The position numbers and the translations under genes are program-made. A DNA stretch of 64,000 nt, taken from the NCBI GenBank assembly GCA_022695795.1, contig MU404078.1, positions 186,001 through 250,000 on the forward strand. The letters are read 5' to 3'. The notes under the pieces were generated by a model that was not told where the DNA came from, searched no databases, and was given only the letters and a program-made list of their open reading frames with translations. Below are positions 36,253 through 49,765 of this stretch, one piece after another (the stretch's first letter is position 1; every line of letters starts with the position of its first letter). The stretch comes from Biscogniauxia marginata (taxonomy: Eukaryota > Ascomycota > Sordariomycetes > Xylariales > Xylariaceae).

Positions 36253-36924
36253 CTATTTCCAAGGAGCCTGTGAGATGCAGTTGACCATCCCGTTCAAGGC
36301 GCTGTCGCCTTCGTCGACCGTGATAAGGTCGGCGTTTTGCAGTTCGGTCAAGACGTCTCCAACCCAGCTCTGACACGTCCAGTCTGATTCGACTTTGTCC
36401 ACACTTGTCCGCAAAATGGCATCTCGGAGTTTCGTGTCGAATTCTGAGCTTGTTGGCAGGGTCGAGACTGCGAATCGTCGTAAGAAGCGAGGCCTCGATC
36501 GGGGAGGAGGCTTGTTCCAGATCTCTTTCACCTTGAAGCTAGGGTGTTGGCCTTGAAGCTGGATTGTGAGGTTTGTGCTCTCGTTTTCATTGAAGACTAT
36601 GCACAGCTCGGTAACTCGCGTGCTTTGGATGTCGCGAGGATGGCCGGCGAAGATCAAGATCCAGAGCGTTTGAGAATAGTTCGTCTCATCCGTTGCGGCC
36701 TGGCCGACTAGAGACCGGATTGGCTGATCCTCGCCGTCGCCGTCGCCTCTGCCGCCGTCTATATTCCCACGACCCCCCGTGCTTGGAGCTATCCCCATTT
36801 GACCATGGATTTCTGCGGAGGCTACGGCGTCAGCTACGCACATACTAATTGGAAACCCCGTAGAGACAGACTCCCTCAATCTTCGATGGCCAGCAGGTCC
36901 CGCTTGCGATCGCAATAGGGCCAT
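36253..36924 (-). CDS. Fungal hypothetical protein with CQSWV motif
   Basis: An open frame runs from a stop at 36253 up to 37104. Its likely start is ATG 36924 (MALLRSQAGPAGHRR), giving 223 aa; the longer start at 37104 gives 283 aa with an atypical N-terminus. The last ~135 residues resemble a widespread ascomycete family of short proteins of unknown function: a β-rich opening (TLWILIFAGHP), a middle Ile/Trp segment, and a C-terminal helix with a conserved Cys-Gln-x-Trp-Val (DWTCQSWVGDVLTELQNADL). Residues ~30-75 are Gly/Asp-rich low complexity and may hide an intron (GTATGT at about 36843 to CCGCAG). Function unknown; start and splicing uncertain. Confidence 0.45.
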   Translation of the reverse strand: MALLRSQAGPAGHRRLRESVSTGFPISMCVADAVASAEIHGQMGIAPSTGGRGNIDGGRGDGDGEDQPIRSLVGQAATDETNYSQTLWILIFAGHPRDIQSTRVTELCIVFNENESTNLTIQLQGQHPSFKVKEIWNKPPPRSRPRFLRRFAVSTLPTSSEFDTKLRDAILRTSVDKVESDWTCQSWVGDVLTELQNADLITVDEGDSALNGMVNCISQAPWK

Positions 36925-39900
36925 CCGCTCTCTGTCTATCTCTCGTGGTACATCAGATATCAATAAAGCACATACCTTTGTTGTCAAGCCCTCGGATTGT
37001 CGCAAAGGCAGTGGGGCTTTTTCTTTGTTCTTGTTAGTCCTAAAGGATGGAGCAGGCAGGCCACATATGTATAGGTATGTGTGGGCGCGAACGAACCCGG
37101 CCATTTCGCCCTGGACAAAGTAGCAGGGCGACTAGCGAGTAACGCCCCTAACACACAACGCCCAGAACCGACCTTGCAACCCCCGAGGGCGAGAGAGATC
37201 ACACCATAGGTACATCAGGTATTCTCCGATCTGCAAGTCGTCTCTCACTTCCCATAATCAGGACCGCATGCATGGCCATTTTCTGACTCTGCACCTGGTT
37301 CCTCTCGAATCCACAAAACAGTATGCTTGCAGTCCGCATAGCGCGAAGGTCTAGCGGTAGCCTTCTAACAAGAAGAAATAAAAAGTGACATGGGGGTTGG
37401 ATATGGTTCGGTTGTCTCTTGTAGACAAGCATGCATAATGGGTCAGAACGGGTGCATGGATTGTGCATATCGCAACCCCACGGAGCGTTCTAGACCCGGG
37501 CAGCGTTTTGGTGGATAATTACCTATTCCGTAGGGGGGTACACGACAATCCCAGCCGTGACTACGAGCGGTAGGCACTAGCTGGGTTCTATATTTCCCCT
37601 GGAGTGCTTCCAGGTCCCTTCATTCCAGCGAAGATGAGGGTCATATGTTAGGTATATAGGTAGGGGCCACGAAGTGAGGCACCAAGCACGTAAGCTAAAG
37701 AAACCAGAAGTCAGAGTATACCTGCTTTACGCCGAGGAAACGAGTCGCAACAATGTCGCGCGAGCCCTGTAGGTATACGGCCTTTGCCTATCACACACAC
37801 ACACACCAGCTACCGTCTACGTAGGCTCGGCATCAGGAACATCGGATGTCAATTAACGATCAAGGCATAGAACTAACACTAGGTGCTACAACTGGCCGAT
37901 CGACCGCCGGCTGAACTCTTACTTCACACGACTGCCACAGGAGTCTAGTCGGAGAATACTGCCACACTACAGCATAGTTCAGCCTAGAATTTCCAGGGGG
38001 TCGCCAAATCTCGCCATCTTCCCAGAATGCTGACATTGTGAGTCTCACACGTGTGGCCTCGCTCAGATAAAAGCCCAGTGCGGCTGCTACTCTTACGCAC
38101 TCATTGGATGAATCGGTGACTCAAAAATTAGTGGCCGGCTCATTCATCTCACTAAATCCTTCAAGGTATCTAACAAGAACGTGTCCGCTGCTTCATTATA
38201 CTGACGTTTAAGGAGGCTTTCAGTACCTCTAGCTTAGCTACACTATTGCAAGTTGCTGCAATCATTGGTGTTGCGAGAAGGAGCAACATCCGTGTGCTAG
38301 GCCATCGGCGATCTTGCCATGCCCAGGTCCTGGACAGATCACCATTGCCAAGAGATGCTTCCATAGCTTGGGAATCCCTGGCGAGCTACGAGTCTACGAC
38401 CCTTGTTATGCATACCTTGTGCTGGAGAAATATCGGCCTATGCGTGTTGCAATTTGATCTATCATTTCTATTCTCCTGCCTTACCTCAGGAGCATTTTAT
38501 TAAACAAGCCAATGCTAGTCATCTGGTAACTTAGCCATCATGTGTCTGTCCATCTTTGGAATTAATTGCGAAATACCATTGGTATAAGGCACGGTTGAGG
38601 CTGTCTTTACATATCTGTGGGTGAGTTGTCATTCATATGATTAGCATGGGCAGTTCCCGGCACACCTTCGTGCTGGATGGCAAACTTTTCGATTTACATG
38701 TCTCCTACTAGAGATTGGGAATATGTTGTCATGCTCCTATGACCGTTGCTTCAAACCAATCATGATCCCATAGCGCCAGGCTGCTCATACGTGGGCCATA
38801 AGCAAGTCCTGCCACACGCACAGCCTACAGGCCCCCTCGGACTATGGATGTATCGGTAAAGAGCCACCGAGATCCAAACTCCCTGGTGCTCCGAGGAAAT
38901 CGATAGGACAGCAGCCAGATCTAGAATTTCCTTAGCTAGGTCGCCATTACATCGAGCGTGTGCCTAACACGCCCCTCCATCGGGGAAGGTCCCATCTCTT
39001 CGGTGTCTTTATGCATTACCTGATGACCAATGGGCTGGTTTATATTTTATGCTAGATATCACGATACATATACAACCACACGTACGTATATATAGAACCC
39101 TATTAACACACTTAGTATGCGAGATAGACTTAGGTTAACTACAACCATCAACAAAGACCATGATCTCTCCTAAGCTCTCCCAATCCAAGCCGCCTCTAGC
39201 GTGACCCCTGCTACATGATAGCCTGTCCGCCCGCAATTTCTACGGAAGCAAGGGGTATATTCACTACCACTTTCTCGCACTTTGCCGTCTACCCGTACGG
39301 GCAGATCCGTCTTGATACCTCCCCGAGTGAATCTTTAATGGGCTCTTGCTAGCATGTCAACAGCACACTAAACCTGCTACCTAATAGTAAAGAGCCTAGA
39401 GACTCTTCACACCTCAGCACGTTTCCCTTAGCTGGGCTAAGTATATATTTTAGGACTCACCCGCTTTTAGAGACCTAGCACACCTAACCTCCCAATCGAT
39501 ACAGAGAGGTAAGAGAATAAGAAGAAACGGGAGTCTTCGAGCAATTAACTAACACACTATACCGATCATCGACGTCGAATAATTAGGTATTCAGGGGAAC
39601 CCAGGTGGAATAGCTACTTGAATCCCGTGCCCCAACCAAGCGTTCCTCCCTAATCCTCGCCCGTATCTCAGGCTTACGATTGAGTCTTCTTACCCTCCTG
39701 TCGATATACCACGTCGACCTCGTCAAAAACAGCTCACTAAAACAACTCGCTGCCATCCATTCCTGCCTTGCCTCGCTCGCGTGCATGGATCCCTTACCAA
39801 CGATGACAGCAACCTGGAGGTGCGAAAACGCTTGAGAGAACGCCAAGAAAGCAACGTAGCGTTCTAGCCCGCTGCGCGATGAGGGAATAATACATCAAAA

Positions 39901-42285
39901 CCATGCGAGACAAAAGGGCTCCTGGTCCTTGGGTGAGACCGTCCGGGGCGGTTTAATACTCGGTTTGGCTCTGGAAATATTGTTGGTGACAAGAAAAGCA
40001 GCCCCCGCAGACGAAACGGGAAGTATACCTAGTTAAGCTTCATGTTTGAAGAATGCGGTACCTCTTAGTATTCCTTTTCTTTTTCCTTTTTGAGCTTCCA
40101 ATTTATCCAGGCTAGTTATCCCGCTTCTTTAGAAGAGGGCATACTAATAGCGCGCCGTCCTCATACTCGCGGTAGCTCGCCCGCCATCCAGGGCCCAGGA
40201 ATAAGGGCATTTTTCTCTTTTTCTTTTCTTCCCGGCTTCAGAATAGGACTAACTCAGTGACAGTTCTGTCTTTATGACCTACTCGAATCTATCACCCACG
40301 TCACGTCGTCTTGCTCCCGCGTCGGGAAACACGCCTCGGACCAACTGTTTTTGATATGGGCTCCTTCTAAGTCTATAGCAGTTGATCTGTAGAAGTAGCC
40401 TGTCAGTCACACGGAGACTGTATCACCACGAGAAAAGATTTTTGAGGCTAGGTACTGATAGTACGGATGTTTTGAATAAGACGAAACGCCCGGCATGGTC
40501 TATTTAGACTTCTCTGCTTTCTCCAAAGGGAGGGTTGTATGATTCGATAGACAACGGTTCTAAGGCCCGACACGGTCCCCTAGCCTGTGCACGGTGAACT
40601 AAGCATGAACACGCCACACTTGTCCACTACTTAATGCTCCCGTGCAGCTTAAGCGGCGATGCTTCCTAAAGACCGGTACAATCAAGACAGCTTGGTATTC
40701 TCCACAAATTAGGTAGTTTAATATCCAAGGTACATACCTATCGTGCATAGTTCCCATATCAGCCGTTATTTTTGACACCCTGTCCGTCGCCGGCGTCTTG
40801 AGATGAGTGTGCGTACCCGTCCATCGGAGGATACCGACTGTCTCTTACGTATAATCATCGCCAAGCCTACCCCTTTCATGATTCTCGTGAAGAGAGAGAG
40901 AGAGTGTGTGTGTATGTGTATGTGAAGGTAAGGCAAAGAGCAAATAAGATAGGCATGTCTAGAGAACATGCCCGTCTCTCTAATATCATGGGGGACCATT
41001 GCTAGCCAACTAGCTATACGCAACGTACTGCCCCAATCCCCTTTATCCGGGGCGCGTTCTTATGGACTAGGAAAGATAAACGAACATGGTGACCCTATTA
41101 TCAAATAAGGAGGATATAAAGGATTGCTGCCGCCTTCTCTCACAAGGCCGTGCTCGGATCGGTCGGTTAAGTAGAATTCTTGAAAAACGAGATACAATAG
41201 ACGCCGTGTAGACTAGCACTAGACTAGAGGGAGGGAGGGGGTATGCATCCTACCTATGCTACATAATCACGCCTTATAGGTAAGAGGAGAGCCAATAAAT
41301 ATCTGTAAGTCCATGGCTCTTATAACCACTTATTAAAAAGTAGCACTAGACAGTAAGCAGTCGCTTACTAGGTGAATGGACTCAACTTGCATATCGCCTT
41401 GATGAATCATTCCCAGGCCAAGAATAGTAAGGTTTCCCTCCTTAATATATTGATACAACGTCTATTTATATATCTATGTCTAGGTGGAGATAGAAGAAAA
41501 CTAGGTCTCTGATAGTCGTCGTGAATACTCTATCGAATAGAATATAGGCCAAATCCGCTGATTTTTGTTTCTCTGTTTTACCCGGTCTAAGAATTTGCAG
41601 CCTCTCCCGCGTCGTAGATGAGAAGTGATAAGGGATCCATCGACTCGACTGACAAATGCGTCATATCAGGCCTATCAGGAACTGTCTCCCACTTATTCCT
41701 CTCGAAAACCTGACGCATAAGCGGAGAAATTTTAGCTTAGGATGCCTAGATATTTAGTATATATCGGACCCGAGTGGTCAGAATACTTGCTAGGCACATT
41801 CTGCTTAGAATCCCATCCAGCTTAACCGCCGCCCTTGTCGCGGTCAAGGGTTGCCCGTGGACAGTAGGAGCAGGTATAGACATAACCCGGACTGAAGAGA
41901 AGGAGTTGGCCAACATATTATATAACGTAAATATGTCGGTGGTATGCAAACATTCTCTGCTCAGCATTTGGAAAGTAGCATCGAGCCATTCGATATTAGG
42001 ATCAACCAGCAAGGTCGAAGACAGGTTCCGGACACATCTAGCCGAGACGAGGAGAATATATCGGCAAAGTTGACGTGGATGATAACGTGCCGCAAGACGA
42101 GATGGCACTAATTGGTAACAATGACTTCAGTACTGTCTCACTGGATGTGAAAAGGGGCAATTAATACTTGAAATACATTTCGACGATTTTGAGAGCAACG
42201 CACTTTGAGCTCACGACGACCCCCTTAAGGTGGAAACGCGATCGTTGAGTGGAGAGAAATTTGTAAGGTCGGTTCCTAAACAGCA
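36925..42285. other. 5-kb gene-poor region
   Basis: I find no supportable gene. ORFs of 60-120 codons (for example 39583-39846 and 41746-42108, both minus) lack domains, starts in good context or splice partners. Seen: a (CA)n run near 37,793-37,806, a (GA)n-(GT)n run near 40,892-40,920, and AT-rich patches near 39,040-39,130 and 41,440-41,480. This could be relic or regulatory DNA. Confidence 0.4.
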
Positions 42286-43640
42286 CTAGAGATCCTCCTT
42301 TGCGAGCATGTCGGCAATATCGAGGTAGAAAGCGATGGCATTGAAACTATACCCGTTCAATGGATCAGCGCCTGTAATCATGGAAGAGAACGGCACGTAT
42401 GGAGAGGCTTACGTTGGTCCCTGGCCGCCCACACTTCGCAACATCCACCTTAAACGGTTTGTCCAGTTGATAAGATCGAGGTGGCTTACACCGACAAGCG
42501 TGCCCTTGTACGACCCCCATTTAGAACTTTCGACGCTGACAAGACCGTCGTTGGGTCCTTCCAAGTGGGAGATGACCCTATGTGATTGCCGGAAGGGATT
42601 GAAAAGGGAAGGGGGATCCATCATTGCTCCGTATGAGAAGTCTACTTATAGGTCAATGTCCCGTTTTTAGAGATAGAGAATTAGATATTCGGGGGGGTTC
42701 TAGTAGTTTAATAAAGGGGGGGGGGGGTTATCAAGAAATAGAAACAGAGTTAGGCAGTGTCACATACTGGAAGCACGTTAGTAGACGGCCTATCAAGTAT
42801 GTGATACGTAATCCAAAAATAGAGAATTGAGGTCTTGGGATAGGATAATTTGGCACTGACCAGCGAACATTCGGGTCGTCTGGAGTCTCTGGGTTGAATT
42901 TCCCCGTCATATAACTTTGCGTTAGTTGCTTGAAGGCACCTGTGTCTATACCAACGCCCTCAACAAATTTGTATACAGTTGGTAAGCTCTCTTCACCGAT
43001 TTCATCAAATAGATAGTCTGCGAAAGAGCTACCCCTATGTGGCGAAGCGATAGTGACCAGAGATCGAACATTAACGTCTTTAAGCTGGAGGCGCGATATC
43101 ATGTATCTTGCATCAAGTCCTCCCATGCTGTGGGCGACGATGTTGACATCTTTGCCCTGGGCCCCGGCATTGATGTCCTGCGCGAGCTTCTCGGCCCGCT
43201 GCTCGATGCTGGCGGAAGGGGGGACAGCGGCTTTGATGACATGGACACCGTTTGCGACGAGCGCATCGGTGATTCCTCGCCAGTAATGGACGGCCGGGAG
43301 CCAGCCCCCAGCAACCTGAAGCTCGGAGAATCCCAACAAACCGTGCGCTAAGACTATTGGGTGTTTAGGTGTAGCTAGGGTGCATCGATGTCAGTCAACT
43401 TGTAGTTTAGGATATGATCTGCTGGGGATAGTTCACACCATAGTGCTCTTTGATCATAGCATAGTCATCATGGATCTCTCTTCCCAAATCCTTTAACCTA
43501 GGATCGCCTTCACGATGACCTGAATAGTATCTTGCACAGCCGAGTTTTAGCGACGAGGGTAGGCCATGGGCAGAGTAGCAATGGACAAGGCCAGGATGAG
43601 GTCTGCGAAAATAGCACGAGGCGCATCTATATAGGCTCAT
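42286..43640 (-). pseudogene. Mitochondrial-type Tgl2-like lipase, frame broken at one intron
   Basis: Exons: 43640..43439, 43374..42861, 42641..42413, 42346..42286 (minus). This is an alpha/beta hydrolase of the fungal mitochondrial triacylglycerol lipase (Tgl2-like) group. The basic, Cys/Arg/Tyr-rich N-terminus looks like a mitochondrial presequence. HYATPKHPIVLAHGLLGF is assembled across intron 1. The nucleophile Ser lies in NIVAHSMGGLDARYM, the acid in EGPNDGLVSVESSKWG and the His in VSHLDLINWTN; the end is FNAIAFYLDIADMLA. Exon 2 ends CGCTG|gtcagt and exon 3 begins tag|ACTTCTCATACGG (YFSYGAMMD in homologs). Joining them gives TGA at the junction: the frame is one base out. I found no other GT-AG pair that keeps both conserved blocks. 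So it is either a recent null allele, a non-canonical splice, or a one-base sequence error. Confidence 0.7.
42716..42727. repeat. Run of 12 G
   Basis: A homopolymer inside the disputed second intron of the lipase gene, with a second run of seven G at about 42691-42697. Confidence 0.9.
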
Positions 43641-45787
43641 GACCGCTCATAAGTCAGCCTGATAAGCGGTTGAAATGTATTATATTTTAGATGGCCCAAT
43701 GATGTAGTGACATTCTGGCCCCTGGGTGTCCCTGGGGGTGTTTGTGATGCTGTTGGTTTCCCTGAAAAAGTTGTTGTCTGGAAAAGCCGGGAAAGCAGAC
43801 GCTGAGCCCAAATCGGTAATCCGACTTATCCTATGAGACCTTTTGGTGGCTATTATTGTATTGACGTCATGTAAACTAAGCTCTATTCATCCTAGTGACG
43901 CGTCAACCAGTAACGTAAGTGTTACCCGGTCACAACCTGTAAGCCCATAGGTTAACTGTATATCAATACCTACATAATGTGCTAACACTCCCAATTATCT
44001 AAGTTGTCACGGCCTACTTAGAGACTCTGTTTTCGCTAACTTTACCTAGATTATTTCCCCCTCCCTTATGAATTCGACAGTATCACTCAAGTTACCCGTT
44101 CCATACTCTTTCCCTTCCTCTCTTCACATGTTCTTCAACCTGGTGAAACATCCTAAAGAGGCTGGTTGCAACGTTCTTGCATAAGTTTCGGAAATCTTAA
44201 GGGTCCCTTAGTTCATCTGGCCTAAGCTGGAAGGTTATCTGAGCTGCTGGGTTAAATGGCGCTGGAGACAGCGGGTGATGTGGTGGCCCGAGTTCCCCGG
44301 ACAGAGATCACAGGGGGGGGCCTGCCCTACATATATGCCATGCTAAGCCAAGAAGAGATGGTGGCCGCGTTTGAATAGCCGCAGGTGGATAGGATAGTCT
44401 TACGACAAAGAGACAATACATACAGCGGCGGAAAATCTTCACTCCATTGATCCCATGCTTCCTATAAATGTGACCAGTCTTGAGGTACTCCGCAGTTCCA
44501 CAACTCCTCATTGACCCGTACCATAGCCCAGAGTCGCGCGGTTCAGTCGAATCGGCAATTCGTAACATTTATCTGTTGTTGCTTAACCCTCAATCACCAG
44601 CAGAAGAGAACAGAACCAACAAGTCCGCTCGCTCATGGCCCCATGGTTACTACTTACAAGGGTCACGGCATATGAACTGTTGCTTATCCAGCGACATCCA
44701 CTGTTGAATCTTGTGCCCAATGGATAGGTGTGCCTACCTCAGCGAGGCCATCCTTCCCCAGGCCAATTCCCCTCCCGTGGTTTGTACTACTGTCGATGGC
44801 TAATTTACATACGCGCAACGTCTAGCGCAACTGTCACTCACAGGCTGGGCGTTGATCTGGGTGTTGATCTCGAATGCTTGACATTTTAGGCTCGAAGGCG
44901 TTTGAACGGTGCAGAATTCTTGGACACGCGATGGGCCGTCATTGTCTAATTGAGTGGATGGAGGACGCTATCTCGGCTTGTCCCATAAGCCACGGTGAAA
45001 GAAAATTAACTTCCATAATGGCTACCGCGTTCATGCAGTGTGGTAGCAAGGGTTTGTCCCTCCTGACCATAGAGGTGATGCCCTAAGCGCCGTTGCTATA
45101 TATGTCCTATTATGATTGGTCTCTATCGACAAGGTATCATCCGTTGTCCCAGAGCCTCGGGTCGGCCCCCAACTTCCTGCGTCTCCTCTCAGCCTTTCCT
45201 ATTGGAAGTTGTCCGCCGTGATATTAGAGATGGTACTGGCGGTCACTTGCGCGACATCACGATGTAATGCGTATCTGACGAGGAAAAAATATAACCGGTC
45301 TTTTGGAGTATAGAGGGGGCCGGAAACTAGCTGGCCTGTCTGTGATGTCCCTAGTGCGATATTCAGAGGAAGAATTATGGTTGGTGTACATCTACTCTTC
45401 GCAAAGTAAATCGTTACTCAATCCAACCCTACTCCTGTACGGAGAGTGCCAACATGCGTGACACAGCATCTATTCCCTACCTCCCTACAGGGGGGGCCCA
45501 GTATACCCTCGTCCACACAACTTCGGTTTACCACCAGACAAAGTCGGGAAGTCCTAGGCAACTATGTCGGACCGGTGTTCAGTGAGCACGCCCGACCTCT
45601 TCTCCTCATCGAAGCGCCTTAGGGGGTTCTGCTCACCAGGCTGCCGGGTCGAAATGCCTTTCTCACTGCAATATAACTAAAGAGCATTGGCCTTCCGTCA
45701 TCAGGCTTGGCCGTTGTTTTCTTCTCCTCGCCTTGAGACTCTTGCAAAACTCAACTAGAAATATCCACGAGATGGTCATTAGAGAAC
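43641..45787. other. Intergenic between lipase (-) and RTA1-like (+)
   Basis: The two genes are divergent, so both promoters lie here. ORFs at 44308-44707 overlap each other on opposite strands and look non-coding. No gene is supported. Confidence 0.45.
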
Positions 45788-46938
45788 ATGGCTAGTTCCG
45801 CGGACTGCACCACAAGCGACTGCTCACGCATATTCCTCGCCTACGAGCCCTCACTCGCCGGTAATGCCATTCTCCTAGCTCTATTTGCGATTTTCGTTCC
45901 GATCACCTTGGTCCTGGGCATCAAGTATAAAAGTTATGTCTTCGCTACAGTGGTAGCTACGGGCCTCGCACTAGAAGCTATGGGCTACATCGGTCGCGTT
46001 CTGTTACACAGCAGCCCTAATAGCAGAGGTGACTTCGTCGTCTTCCTTCTAGGAACTACTTTGGGTCCAACCTGTATCTGCGGGGCCATGTTCCTCATTA
46101 TGCCCCGGCTTGTCGCGATCTACGGGGAAGAGTTTCGTAGCTGGAGACCCGTCTGGTATTTGTTTCTCTTCTACGTCTTGACGACCCTCGCCCTCGTGCT
46201 AGAATTAGCTGGAGCAGTCGTCTCAACCGTACAGGATGACCCTGAACTGGTGAGCAGTTAACTGGCTTGTAGTCAACACCCCATTGCTGACGACGAGGTA
46301 GATCGATACGGGGGTCCGAATTCTTGTGGTAGGACTGGCAGTCCAAGTTGTTGCTCTTGCAACCTTTATTGCTCATGCCGTCATGTTCGCGATCGCTCTG
46401 CGCACTAGGCGTCATGATTTAGATCCTAAGTATGCATATGTCTACAACAATGGTTTCTTCAAGACCTTCATGGTTGGTAAGTATTTATCTCATTTTCCAA
46501 TAAGTTATTTTGTACTTCTCTAACGCGCATCAATATGCAGTATTCAGTATCGCGACTTTCCTACTAGTGCTCCGCACAGCTTACCGGATTGTGGAAGTGG
46601 CGGAAGGATTTGAGAGTTCGATCGCGCAGGACGAGGTCATCTTCTTAGTTCTTGACGGGGCTATGGTTCTAGTTGCCACTATTCTCTTGCTGGCCTTTTT
46701 TCCCGCGCGCGCCTTTGGCCAGTCTTGGTCGCAGACGTCGGCTCGCAGGCTATCGCAGGTTCACCCTCAACCCCTTCGACCGGCTCCTACATACGTGCCG
46801 CATACTGCCCGCCAGAGCCCGACGTACAACCGGATGAGTGTCAAGTCGACTGTGACAAACAATTCGCCGCTCAAGCCGCATCATCAGTTTCCACCAACTC
46901 CACACAGGAACATGGTCGACAGCGACGCTCTTTGGTAA
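45788..46938 (+). CDS. RTA1-like membrane protein
   Basis: Model: join(45788..46249, 46302..46476, 46541..46938), 344 aa, frame closed. RTA1-family proteins are fungal seven-span membrane proteins of the lipid-translocating exporter group; members affect resistance to 7-aminocholesterol or sphingoid bases. Hydrophobic segments in order include ILLALFAIFVPITLVLG, TVVATGLALEAMGYIGR, VFLLGTTLGPTCICGAMFLI, LFLFYVLTTLALVLELAGAV, VVGLAVQVVALATFIAHAVM, FSIATFLLVLRTAYRIVEVA and VLDGAMVLVATILLLAF. The E...GY.GR and R..YR..E motifs are typical of the family. The cytosolic tail is Ser/Pro/Arg-rich. Introns are short (52 and 64 nt). The substrate is unknown. It lies ~5.5 kb from the PKS terminus but is separated by a rhomboid gene and a RIP-like island, so cluster membership is doubtful. 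Confidence 0.9.
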
Positions 46939-49765
46939 AAGGAGCGCATGGCTATTGGGTGAGTCTGTGGGGTGACTCGGGGTGGTACAATTCGACATAT
47001 TAAGGTTTTATTTATACGGCATTGAATGGAATGCGTTCAACAAGGCGTTTAGATTGGATGTGTAGGATGATCGACACCGGATACTACAACTACTTCCACT
47101 CTACACCTATCTTGTTGCTAGGAGACGACTATAGGGATTTAAAGCACTACCGAGCGCTTTTGGAATTATCGAGGTTGTATGGATGGACAGGAAACCTAAG
47201 GTTGTCGGGGTTCTAGTGTTATTAACAAGTCTAGGTAGGTTTTGATATTAGCTGGTAGTCACTCGCTCCGTTCTTTGTTCGTTGTTGGATATTGAGATTT
47301 TGATGTTAAGATTCTATAGATGTCAACCGAGACCATATCCACCTGGAGCTAGGCTGCCGATACTTATTGTGTGTTATTACTAGTTCCCCGTGATGGGATT
47401 ATATCTCTGAATTGCGTGTTACTATTGCTATGAACCCGTGGAAAATAGAAGTTCACCTCTGACAGTTTCTTTTCCACATAACACCTTTAACTTTACTGTA
47501 GCCTATGCTAATCTATCAATGTTTTTAAACATGTGAGTATGCGTGTTATTGTGCTAAATAGACCTTCGTTAAGGCTAGTTTTCTCTTAATTACCCAGGCG
47601 TCAAGAGGAAAAATGATGAGTCAACTTATGGATCCACAACATAGCCCAAGAAACTTCATTAGTTTATTCTCTTGAATAGACAATAAGATGTAGACTACCA
47701 GTACTGATAGAAACAAAATTTGAGGTAAAATGCTTTGTGCAGGAGTGGGTCAGAAATAAAACTCGATGGTGAAAGATGGAAGGTAACAAAAAAGGAACCC
47801 GGCGATACCATCTGGGCTCTAGCGCATAACCTATAGGGAGAGGTAATGAAGACGAATAAGATTCACATTAGGTTCAAGTCCTATACGCGCTCGTACCTCG
47901 ATCTCATATCCACTCCCCTGCCCGGACCAACCAGGATATGCCACACTACCCATCGAGCAGGCAGACAAGCAGGCAGGTATACCAGTCTAAAAATTCTATA
48001 ACTATAGGCTCTCTCATTGGATGTGGTAGAAAAGGGCATAATTGCGAGTTCTGCTTGTCTAGGTACCTGGTTGCGATGCTTATCACACTTGATGAACCAC
48101 GGTTGAAGTTATGTGTCTGCTAACTGATAAGATCGGGAGATATTGGAGGGTATTGGCCGGTTTATCTCGTTGAATTTATTTGTACTCCTTTGTCTCACAT
48201 AGGATAGGTAGGGCAGATATCGTATCACAAACACAACCGACCGTTGCTGTCCCCCTCCCTTCCTCCCCTCTATACGCCCCCGCCCCTTCATAGCTACTGT
48301 CTTATTCTCTCGGGACTAAAAGTCTGATGGTTGCCTATTGGGAGGTCAGCACATGTCAGTAGGAACGTTGTACAAGCAACCGAGGCTTCGACAGCTCGCA
48401 GTTTAGAGGCCACAGGCGTTTCGTAGCCATATGCTTAATAGCACTGTTTGCTTGGGTTGCATCTACGTCTATTTGCCAATCAGGGAGCTAATATCCCTCT
48501 TCGCGGTCCCCAGGTGTCAGATAGTTATCACGATACTGGCCGACGACAGGTTGAGGGATTACGGCGAGGCGCCGGCTCGCTGTTGTGTATCCCAACATCA
48601 CATACCGACACAGTGGTACCTATCCTCGGATCATATACAATGTAGGTTTCCTAGTTCCGGACAAGCATCGATAGACTATCCAATCATTATTAAGCTTTCT
48701 ATATGAAAATCTGTTAAAATATATCTATGACCAAGGACCAGTCAAGCTCACGGATGGTCTACGAAGTAACGCACCCATAAGAAAATCCAAGACTACCCTT
48801 TCCCTCTCGTAGGGATCTCCATGGGACAGAGTCATTGAAAGGATATAAAACAACCTGACCATGCTTAAATTCCTTTCATTAAGCTTATTGCACGGAATAG
48901 TTACGAAGTGAAGCGCTCTAATGTGCTGGCCAGGGACCACTACTGCGCACATGTGCTCCGTGTAGCAAACAATGACTTGAAGAGTTACTATTGGCCTTTT
49001 TGTCGAGGGGCGCACCCGTCACCATGGACCTGTATCAAGTGTTCAGTATAGGGTAAACAAGCAAACAAAGGCTATCAGGTTAAAAGTTAGACAAGATAAA
49101 CCGAGCCATATGCTGACCCCCAATAACGCAAGATATTGCTTGTCTCAATAATAGCGTCAGGAGAATGCAACCCGAAACCACCCAATCTATATTAGTGCGC
49201 GCCAGCAATCGACTGCATTCCTATGTATAGGATGGGCAATTTTGTTTCACGATGCTCCCTCTGTGTCCCTAGGTGGGCAGGAAATATCGAAAAGCTACGT
49301 CTAGAAGTAAACCTGAATATAGACTTTCTAAGACCACTACATATGTGCATAGGTAGTAACGTAAATGCTGCGCGAGGAAATAGAACTACAGCTACTTGTG
49401 GTGTAGTGCCTTTTACATGCTAACGACCCCTTTGTTCCCCTCCACGACGTATACCTATCTCGTACCTATTGATCCTTCAATGCAGCAACTCTTTGCTTAC
49501 TCCGGACAATCTCATTAGCTAAGGCGATAATTCCCCTAATGTTGGCACATATGCTCAAAGAACTTTTTTATTTCATTTATTTATATTTAACTGTTTTCTT
49601 ATCTTTATCGTGATGAGCGTTCTTACTTCATTCAGTTATGCACTCGCACAGAGCCCCTATCTACATAGACACTTTACTCTATCCGAATCCTCCACTCATA
49701 TCCATGCTAGCCATCCAATTCACACCGCTAGCATACCCCCTAGCAACCCCCTTTCTTAACCCTCC
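46939..49765. other. Convergent intergenic region
   Basis: The 3' flanks of the RTA1-like (+) and rhomboid (-) genes. An ORF at 47022-47216 follows the RTA1-like stop and is probably 3' UTR. A T-arm-like string near 47,873 was checked as a tRNA and rejected. No gene is supported. Confidence 0.45.

Noticed and set aside
41746..42108. 120-codon minus-strand ORF downstream of the lipase
   Set aside because: It has no recognisable motif or good start, overlaps an equally open plus frame, and probably is 3' flank.
47815..47895. tRNA-like string with a T-arm-like GGTTCAAGTCC and matching GCGC ends
   Set aside because: There is no canonical D-loop, and no 7-base anticodon loop on a proper stem could be drawn.
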